From contig PUNB01000169.1 in the NCBI GenBank assembly GCA_003552565.1, positions 1 to 9,747 on the forward strand: a stretch of DNA of 9,747 bases. The letters are read 5' to 3'. Source of the DNA: Lentisphaerota bacterium. GTDB taxonomy: Bacteria > Verrucomicrobiota > Lentisphaeria > Oligosphaerales > PUNB01. Position 1 is the first letter of the stretch; each line of letters starts with the position of its first letter. Made by a program: the position numbers and the translations under genes. Below, piece after piece: positions 5,341 to 9,747 of the stretch. The notes under the pieces were generated by a model. The model did no database searches. It saw only the letters and a list, made by a program, of their open reading frames with translations, and was not told the DNA's origin.

Positions 5341-6525
5341 ATGGAAACAAAAATGTCATTTTTTATCAGGCAGGTGAGGGTGGTGGTGCCCGGGAAAGAC
5401 GTTCGCAAAACCTGCGTCCGGTTTGCCGATGGAATGGTGGCGGCGGTGGGAACAGAGTTGCGTCCCGATGCCGGGGACCAGGTGATCGAAGGGGGCGGCC
5501 GATTGTTGACACCGGGCTTGGTGGACATTCATCTGCACGGTATTGAGCATCATTGTTTTGACACTCCGTTTGTCGACTGGCAGTCGGCCTCTGTCGCTCT
5601 GGCGAAATTCGGTGTCACCACCGCTCTGCCGACGATGCTGCCGCGCAATCAGGAGGGAATGCTGAAAAGTTTGGAGAGCGCGGCCTCAGCGATCGACAAT
5701 CTCAATGGTACTCGATTTCCCGGACTGCATCTGGAGGGGCCGTTTGTCGGTGTGCCGGGTGCCGGCTGTGTGCCGACTCCGGGTGATTTAGGGCTGCTGG
5801 AGGAAATACTGGCGGCTTGCGGTGGAAAGGTTAGAGCCATGTCGCTCGGTCCGGAAGTGGAAAATGTGATTCCGGTAATTGAGCGTTTGCTGGCTGGCGG
5901 TGTGGCTCCTTTTGTGACGCATACCCGGGCCGGACTGCATGAAACTTTGGCGGCGATTGACGCCGGCGCCCGTCACGCCACTCATTTCTACGATGTGTTT
6001 CCAGCGCCGCCGGAAAACCGCGGGGTGCGGCCGGCGGGGGTAGTGGAACCGTTTTTACTTGATCCCCGCTGCACGGTGGATTTTATAGCTGACGGCTGCC
6101 ATGTTGATCCGCGACTGATTACTTTGGTGGCCAAGAATAAGGGGTGCGATCGTGTGGGGCTGGTCACCGACGCCAATATCGGCTCCGGTCTGCCTCCCGG
6201 CGAGTATGACAGTCCATGGGGCTATAAAGTCAGGGTTCGAAGGGGAGACGGTGTGCGGGTCGCCGATCCGGAACATCCCAAGTATGGAGCTCTGGCCGGC
6301 AGCGCCTTGACCATGAACGAAGGGATGGCCAATCTGCTGAACTGGCTTGATGATGTGGCTCCTGAGCAGGTGTGGGCCATGGGGACGACTGTTCCGGCTC
6401 GAGCCGCGGGACTGGAGCGGGCGGGCATCTTGGATGAAGGGTTTCCCGCGGACGCGGTGCTGTGGAATGACGACTTGACCCCGGCCTACACCTGGGTTGA
6501 TGGGGAAGTGGTGTTTCAGGGGTAG
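5341..6525 (+). CDS. nagA: N-acetylglucosamine-6-phosphate deacetylase-like amidohydrolase
   Basis: 394 residues, close to the usual NagA length of about 380-390; cytoplasmic, amidohydrolase TIM barrel. Motifs in order: LTPGLVDIHLHG with H64xH66; GLHLEGPF with E132; VTHT with H194; ATHFYD with H215; FIADGCHV with D251 and H254; LVTDANIGSG with D277, the expected general acid/base; AGSALTM at 319-325. E132, H194 and H215 are the metal ligands known in NagA. The canonical HLFNAM/HLYNAM loop is replaced by HFYDVFPAPPENRG, so the Asn of that loop is Asp; I associate this form with a PVC subfamily, and the true substrate may differ from GlcNAc-6-phosphate. The ATG at 5341 has a modest AGAGA (5330-5334) upstream; an in-frame ATG at 5353 has none. 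No other amino-sugar genes are adjacent, so the symbol is by homology only. Confidence 0.82.
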   Translation: METKMSFFIRQVRVVVPGKDVRKTCVRFADGMVAAVGTELRPDAGDQVIEGGGRLLTPGLVDIHLHGIEHHCFDTPFVDWQSASVALAKFGVTTALPTMLPRNQEGMLKSLESAASAIDNLNGTRFPGLHLEGPFVGVPGAGCVPTPGDLGLLEEILAACGGKVRAMSLGPEVENVIPVIERLLAGGVAPFVTHTRAGLHETLAAIDAGARHATHFYDVFPAPPENRGVRPAGVVEPFLLDPRCTVDFIADGCHVDPRLITLVAKNKGCDRVGLVTDANIGSGLPPGEYDSPWGYKVRVRRGDGVRVADPEHPKYGALAGSALTMNEGMANLLNWLDDVAPEQVWAMGTTVPARAAGLERAGILDEGFPADAVLWNDDLTPAYTWVDGEVVFQG

Positions 6526-6611
6526 GGAGATGTTGTGCGAAAAAGGGGTAGTAAACTAAAGATCCATACGGTGTCTTGTATTATTAAACAGAGCGTTCTA
6601 TTTGCGCATGC

Positions 6612-6659
6612 AAGCCCGGTCCCCGGCGCATGGGGCGCCTGATACCCTGGGGGTGAGAC
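6612..6659 (+). repeat. GC-rich module of a dispersed intergenic element (copy B)
   Basis: Bases 6612-6629 read AAGCCCGGTCCCCGGCGC and match 15 of 18 bases at 9629-9646. After a 2-base insertion, 6632-6659 match 20 of 28 bases at 9647-9674, including ATACCC and GGGGG-GA. Both copies are followed within about 5-15 bases by an array of 7-base words and lie on the same strand as the gene just upstream. Confidence 0.65.
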
Positions 6660-6664
6660 TAGTG

Positions 6665-6760
6665 ATAATTTTGAATCATTGAATCTTGAATACTGAATTT
6701 TGAAGTTTATGACAAGACGCATCTGGCTTACTTCAAAATTAAAAATTCAGAATTCAAAAT
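6665..6760. repeat. Two converging arrays of 7-base words
   Basis: On the plus strand from 6665: ATAATTT, then TTGAATC-type words with period 7 (one step of 8) to 6706, ending CTGAATT TTGAAGT. On the minus strand from 6760 down to 6730: TTGAATT, CTGAATT, TTTAATT, TTGAAGT, also period 7. The two arrays face each other across a 23-base spacer (6707-6729) and form a long imperfect inverted repeat. Confidence 0.7.
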
Positions 6761-6774
6761 TGTGTTTCATACAA
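6753..6774 (+). repeat. Fragment matching the leader of the 9609 element
   Basis: TTCAAAATTGTGTTTCATACAAG-type sequence matches 9609-9631 at about 20 of 23 positions (differences at three pyrimidine or purine swaps). In the 9609 copy it leads straight into the GC-rich module; here it is followed by unrelated sequence. It overlaps the end of the right-hand word array. Confidence 0.4.
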
Positions 6775-6857
6775 GTGAGTTCTGAAAAAAAATGTTAAAA
6801 CAGTCAAGCATTAGATATATTCGACACAACCATAACTAACTTAAGGAGCAAAATGAA

Positions 6858-8087
6858 ATGAGTAAATGTTGTTGTTCGCAAAATAACAGTGGTCTTGGAA
6901 AATATGATCCGGCCCCGTACGCGGTTGATCTGGACCGTTTCCCTAATATTGTTACGGATACAGTGCCCGGTCCAAAGTCACGGGAGATGCATGAACGCTG
7001 CACCAAGTACTTCAAAGGTTTGAGCGGCCAGGTGAAACTTTTTCCTGTCTCTTTTGAATCCGGGTGCGGCTGCACGATGCGCGACGTGGACGGCAATGAT
7101 TATATTGATTTCTCTTCCGGTATTTACGTTACCACTTTGGGACATTGTCATCCCAAGATCACCGAACAGGTGCAGAAGTACGCCGCCACTCTGATGAACT
7201 GTCATGATTTCACTACCGAGATCAAAACGCGACTGTGTGAGAAGCTGGCGGAGGTTCTGCCCGGTGACCTCAGTGGTTTCCAGTTTTACGACTGCGGCAC
7301 GGCGGCGGTTGAAGCCGGTATGCGAGTGCTGCGGGCCGGTTCCGGCAAGCACGAAATGGTTTCATGTTTTTATGATTTTCATGGCAAAACCTATGGCTCG
7401 GTTTCTCTGGCTGAGATTCGTTCTCCGGTTTACGGCGCGGTAAGAGCTCCGGGAATGCACATGGTGCCGCGACCGAACAAATATCGTCCGCACTGGAGCA
7501 AGCCGGACGGCACGATCGACACCGATAAGTATATTGATTTTTATGCCGAATACCTGGACCGGGCGACAGTCAACGCGGTTGCCGGATTTGTGCTTGAGCC
7601 GATCCAGGGGTGGGGCGGTTCGATAATGCCGCCGGATGACTTTTTCCCGAAATTGCGAGAACTTTGCGATCAGCGCGGTATTCTGCTGATGGCGGATGAA
7701 GTGCTGACCAGCTGGGGCAGAACCGGCAAATGGCTCTGTTCGGAACATTGGGATGTGGTGCCTGATGTGGTGGCGATCGGCAAAGGATTCGGCAATGGTT
7801 TCCCGGTCACCTGCGTGGCGGTGCGGGACCACTTGAAGGAGAGCTTTGAAGCGATCAGTGCTTCCAGCAGCTACGGCGGCAACCCGATGGCCTGCGCGGC
7901 CGCTCTGGCCAGTACCGAGGTGATCGAGGAAGAAGGGTTGCTGGAGCATGCGGCGAAGCTGGAAAAACTGTTTATGGACCGGATGAACAAGTGGCTGACA
8001 CAGTACAGGATTGTCGGCGATGTCCGGGCCAAGGGATGTCTCCTGGGAGTCGAGCTGGTCAAGGATCAGAAAGAAAACGCCCTTTAA
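6858..8087 (+). CDS. Class-III PLP aminotransferase, main part (frame broken before its C-terminus)
   Basis: 409 residues before a TAA at 8085-8087. Fold type I, class-III features: GCTMRDVDGNDYIDFSSG (71-88), GHCHPKI (95-101), FYDCGTAAVEAGMRVLR (143-159) for the PLP phosphate, FYDFHGKTYG (171-180), FVLEPIQGWGG (244-254), LMADEVLTSWGRTGKW (277-292) with D280 for the pyridine nitrogen, and VVAIGKGFGNGFPV (304-317) with K309 as the Schiff-base lysine; SYGGNP at 338-343. It resembles 4-aminobutyrate or acetylornithine-type transaminases; the substrate is unknown. The N-terminus MSKCCCSQNN has an odd run of three cysteines. The ATG follows AAGGAG (6843-6848) at 9 bases; an out-of-frame ATG-AAA-TGA at 6853-6861 overlaps it. 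The conserved C-terminal region continues in the +1 frame as the next entry; a product ending here would lack the conserved C-terminal Arg region. Confidence 0.85.
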   Translation: MSKCCCSQNNSGLGKYDPAPYAVDLDRFPNIVTDTVPGPKSREMHERCTKYFKGLSGQVKLFPVSFESGCGCTMRDVDGNDYIDFSSGIYVTTLGHCHPKITEQVQKYAATLMNCHDFTTEIKTRLCEKLAEVLPGDLSGFQFYDCGTAAVEAGMRVLRAGSGKHEMVSCFYDFHGKTYGSVSLAEIRSPVYGAVRAPGMHMVPRPNKYRPHWSKPDGTIDTDKYIDFYAEYLDRATVNAVAGFVLEPIQGWGGSIMPPDDFFPKLRELCDQRGILLMADEVLTSWGRTGKWLCSEHWDVVPDVVAIGKGFGNGFPVTCVAVRDHLKESFEAISASSSYGGNPMACAAALASTEVIEEEGLLEHAAKLEKLFMDRMNKWLTQYRIVGDVRAKGCLLGVELVKDQKENAL

Positions 8088-8265
8088 CGAGGCTGGTAAG
8101 ATGATTTATCAGAAAGCCTTCCAGAAAGGGCTGGCGTGGATACCCGCGGGTCATATCCTGCGGATGAGCCCGCCAATCGTCATGCCGGAAGATGTGGCTC
8201 ACAAAGCCATGGATATGATTGAAGAATCGATCAGTGAAACGGAAAAGGAACTGGGATACTCATGA
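8086..8265 (+). CDS. C-terminal 59 codons of the class-III aminotransferase, in the +1 frame
   Basis: Read from AAC at 8086 the +1 frame gives NEAGKMIYQKAF, WIPAGHILRMSPPIVM and a final helix ending ELGYS. This is the normal end of a class-III aminotransferase; the Arg of ILRMSPP is the position that usually contacts the substrate carboxylate. There is no independent start with a sensible product, so it is the tail of the gene at 6858. Joined at CTT-T-AAC the whole would be 468 residues, a normal length. The break lies among short runs (AAAA 8074-8077, CCC 8080-8082, TTT 8083-8085), so a one-base insertion, a sequencing error or programmed +1 frameshifting would all explain it. The TGA at 8263-8265 overlaps the next ATG. 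Confidence 0.75.
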   Translation, partial: NEAGKMIYQKAFQKGLAWIPAGHILRMSPPIVMPEDVAHKAMDMIEESISETEKELGYS

Positions 8266-9596
8266 TATTACATGCGGGAGCGGCCGTCAGAGAAATCAGC
8301 CCTGAGAAACCTATGGTGCTGTGCGGTTATCCGCATGTGGAACGGATCAGCGAAGGAAAGCATGATCCTTTGCTGGCCTCTGTGCTTTTTTTAAACCAAG
8401 GGAATCGGGGGCTTCTGCTGGCGGCTTTGGATCTGCTCTTCATTGATCCACCCACCGCCCGCCAATGGCGGCGATGTTTGGCCGAGGAAATGGGGATGCG
8501 GGAGAGTGATATCTTTATCAGCTGCACCCATACTCATTCCGGACCGGTGACCGTGGATCGGCATCTGGCCTGGAAAGATGATCCAGCGGCAGCGCCGGTG
8601 GATACTGATTTCCTGGTTATGGTCGAAAGCCGGCTGCAAGCCGCGGCGCGGGCGGCAAAGGCAGCCGCTGAGCCGGCGCGGCTGGCCTGGACCTCGGCCC
8701 GAATAACCGGTGTCGGCACCAATCGGCATGATCCCACCGGCACCACGGATCCGGAGTGCGGCATTCTAAGTGTCCGGCGTCGGTCAACCGGCGAAATGCT
8801 GTCGATGAGCTTGATTTACGGTATGCACCCGACCGTGCTGCATGAGGATTCCAAGCTGATTTCCAGTGATTTTCCGCATTATGTCAGGCAGTATTTGCGG
8901 GAACAGTATGGGGAACAGTTGACGGTCTGTTATCATAACGCCCCCTGCGGCAACCAGAGTCCGCGGCATGTAGTTGAAGGACAGACTTTCGCCGAAGCCG
9001 AGCGTCTGGGGCGTTTGCTCGGCGAACAAGTTCAGACGGCCGTGCAAGCTTTAACCGAGGCAGACTATCAAGACGGCGAAGAAGATGAAAAACAGTTCCT
9101 CAACTCCGCCTTGGAGAAGGTTGAACTGCCGCGGCGCGCTCTGCCTGATCTGCCAGAGGCGCGGGCGGCTATGGATGAATATCGCCGCAAGTACCAGGCC
9201 TTGATTGAACAAGGAGCGTCGCGCGCTGATGTGCGGACCGCAGAATGCGCTGTTTTCGGGGCGGAAAAAATGGTCGGTTTGGCTCGCGCCTGGGACAGCG
9301 GTGAGCTTGATCGATTGATGCGGGAGTATCCGCCGTTTGAAGCGCAGGTCGTGCGGATCGGGGATCATTGTATGGCCGGCGTTCCCGGAGAACTGTTTAC
9401 TGAATACGCTTTGCGAATCAAACAGAATTCACCGGCGACTTATCCGGTGGCTTTCGTCAATGGAGAATTACAGGGTTACATAGTTACTCCAGAGGCCGCG
9501 GCCGCCGGCGGTTATGAGGCTGCCGGCAGCATATTCGCGCCCGAGGCCGGCGACCGTCTGGTTGAAGCGGCGCTCCGGGCGGTGAAACGGGTTTGA
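8262..9596 (+). CDS. Neutral/alkaline ceramidase-like hydrolase, cytoplasmic form
   Basis: 444 residues matching the N-terminal catalytic domain of neutral/alkaline non-lysosomal ceramidases, without the extra C-terminal domain of true ceramidases. Motifs: AGAAVREISPEKPMVLCGY (5-23); HDPLLASVLFL (34-44); CTHTHSGP (88-95) with H90 and H92; YGMHPT (186-191) with H189; NAPCGNQSPR (226-235) with S233 at the place of the catalytic Ser of Pseudomonas ceramidase (GDVSPN); GVPGELF (373-379) with E377; GYIVTPE and GGYEA (Y418). Zinc ligands H90 or H92, H189, E377 and Y418 can thus be placed. There is no signal peptide, so it is probably cytoplasmic, unlike secreted ceramidases. Its ATG overlaps the aminotransferase stop (ATGA), with GGGA at 8253-8256 as ribosome site. 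The natural substrate is probably some N-acyl compound; ceramide itself is not implied. Confidence 0.82.
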   Translation: MILHAGAAVREISPEKPMVLCGYPHVERISEGKHDPLLASVLFLNQGNRGLLLAALDLLFIDPPTARQWRRCLAEEMGMRESDIFISCTHTHSGPVTVDRHLAWKDDPAAAPVDTDFLVMVESRLQAAARAAKAAAEPARLAWTSARITGVGTNRHDPTGTTDPECGILSVRRRSTGEMLSMSLIYGMHPTVLHEDSKLISSDFPHYVRQYLREQYGEQLTVCYHNAPCGNQSPRHVVEGQTFAEAERLGRLLGEQVQTAVQALTEADYQDGEEDEKQFLNSALEKVELPRRALPDLPEARAAMDEYRRKYQALIEQGASRADVRTAECAVFGAEKMVGLARAWDSGELDRLMREYPPFEAQVVRIGDHCMAGVPGELFTEYALRIKQNSPATYPVAFVNGELQGYIVTPEAAAAGGYEAAGSIFAPEAGDRLVEAALRAVKRV

Positions 9597-9608
9597 AGTG
9601 CGTTCCAC

Positions 9609-9674
9609 TTCAAAATCGTGTTTCACATAAGCCCGACCGCCGGCGCGAGGCGACACATACCCCGAGGGGGAAAC
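9609..9674 (+). repeat. Dispersed intergenic element, copy A (leader plus GC-rich module)
   Basis: A leader at 9609-9631 matches 6753-6774; 9620-9638 match 18 of 19 bases of the minus-strand copy at 2304-2322; 9629-9674 match the module at 6612-6659 (35 of 46 aligned bases). It contains a small CCCC-GA-GGGG type hairpin at 9660-9669. It begins 12 bases after the stop codon of the ceramidase-like gene, on the same strand. Confidence 0.65.
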
Positions 9675-9687
9675 ATCGGTGAACAAC

Positions 9688-9729
9688 ATAATTCGTAATC
9701 CGTAATCTGTAATTCGTAATTTGTAATTC
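9688..9729 (+). repeat. Array of six 7-base words, consensus GTAATYY
   Basis: ATAATTC, GTAATCC, GTAATCT, GTAATTC, GTAATTT, GTAATTC in exact 7-base register. The fixed part is TAAT; the last two bases are always pyrimidines. The array follows the GC-rich module of copy A by 13 bases. The remaining bases to the window end (AACGAGGAACGGAG) are purine-rich and might be the ribosome site of a gene beyond the window. Confidence 0.8.
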
Positions 9730-9747
9730 TGCGAACGAGGAACGGAG

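Larger units (their letters stand above)
6526..6857. other. Repeat-filled spacer between the amidohydrolase and aminotransferase genes
   Basis: No gene is seen. The stretch contains a GC-rich dispersed module (6612-6659), two converging arrays of 7-base words (6665-6760) and a fragment related to the leader of the copy at 9609. Near the right end TATATT at 6816-6821 with a poor GTTAAA at 6794-6799 could be the promoter of the aminotransferase operon. There is no clear terminator after the amidohydrolase gene. Confidence 0.55.

Noticed and set aside
6641..6660. Hammerhead-like core (CTGATA...GAGAC) in repeat copy B
   Set aside because: The conserved CUGAUGA and GAAA core bases are not present, and copy A does not keep the pattern.
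6853..6861. Minigene ATG-AAA-TGA overlapping the aminotransferase start
   Set aside because: Only 4 bases separate it from the ribosome site AAGGAG, whereas the true ATG has 9; it is probably chance.
7362..7949. Long minus-strand open frame of 195 codons inside the aminotransferase gene
   Set aside because: It is antisense to a clearly conserved protein, and its product shows no domain features.

Overview
The window is one stretch of a bacterial chromosome. It most likely comes from the PVC group (Lentisphaerota, Verrucomicrobiota, Planctomycetota or Kiritimatiellota). Three things point there: a secreted protein ending in a PEP-CTERM sorting signal, a NagA-like deacetylase with the variant HFYDVFPAPPE signature that I associate with PVC genomes, and a neutral-ceramidase-like hydrolase beside a class-III aminotransferase. 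The iron-sulfur flavoprotein, the ferritin-like protein and the SagB/ThcOx remnant suit an anaerobic or microaerobic life. The taxonomic call rests on protein style only; there is no rRNA marker in the window.

Layout. Positions 1-2004 (+) are the end of a three-gene operon with overlapping or near-overlapping junctions: the C-terminal tail of a TrkA-C (RCK_C) protein, an Isf-type iron-sulfur flavoprotein, and a DMT/EamA-type membrane protein fused to a PrcB_C domain. Positions 2005-2415 hold no gene but several palindromes, a copy of a dispersed motif and a strong terminator for the minus-strand gene that follows. Positions 2416-3306 (-) encode the PEP-CTERM protein, and 3307-3754 is a divergent regulatory region with a LacI-type palindrome. 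Positions 3755-4252 (+) encode a small ferritin-like protein. Positions 4253-4704 carry a fold-back element with perfect 20-bp inverted arms. Positions 4705-5142 (-) are a SagB/ThcOx nitroreductase whose middle has been deleted. Positions 5341-6525 (+) encode the NagA-like amidohydrolase. Positions 6526-6857 are full of repeats. Positions 6858-8265 (+) are a class-III aminotransferase whose last 59 codons lie in the +1 frame, and 8262-9596 (+) is a ceramidase-like gene overlapping it by 4 bases. Positions 9597-9747 hold another copy of the repeat.

How the genes may work together. The aminotransferase and ceramidase-like hydrolase are translationally coupled and probably serve one pathway. With the NagA-like gene just upstream they suggest breakdown of N-acylated amino compounds such as amino sugars or acyl-amines; this is inference. 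The first operon links an ion-transport regulator, a redox flavoprotein and a transporter with a predicted periplasmic PrcB_C domain, and no known system fits it.

The most unusual signals are the transporter-PrcB_C fusion, the CTT-TAA-C frameshift site in the aminotransferase, a two-part intergenic element (GC-rich module followed by an array of 7-base words) seen behind two genes with a partial copy behind a third, and the fold-back element at 4399-4551.
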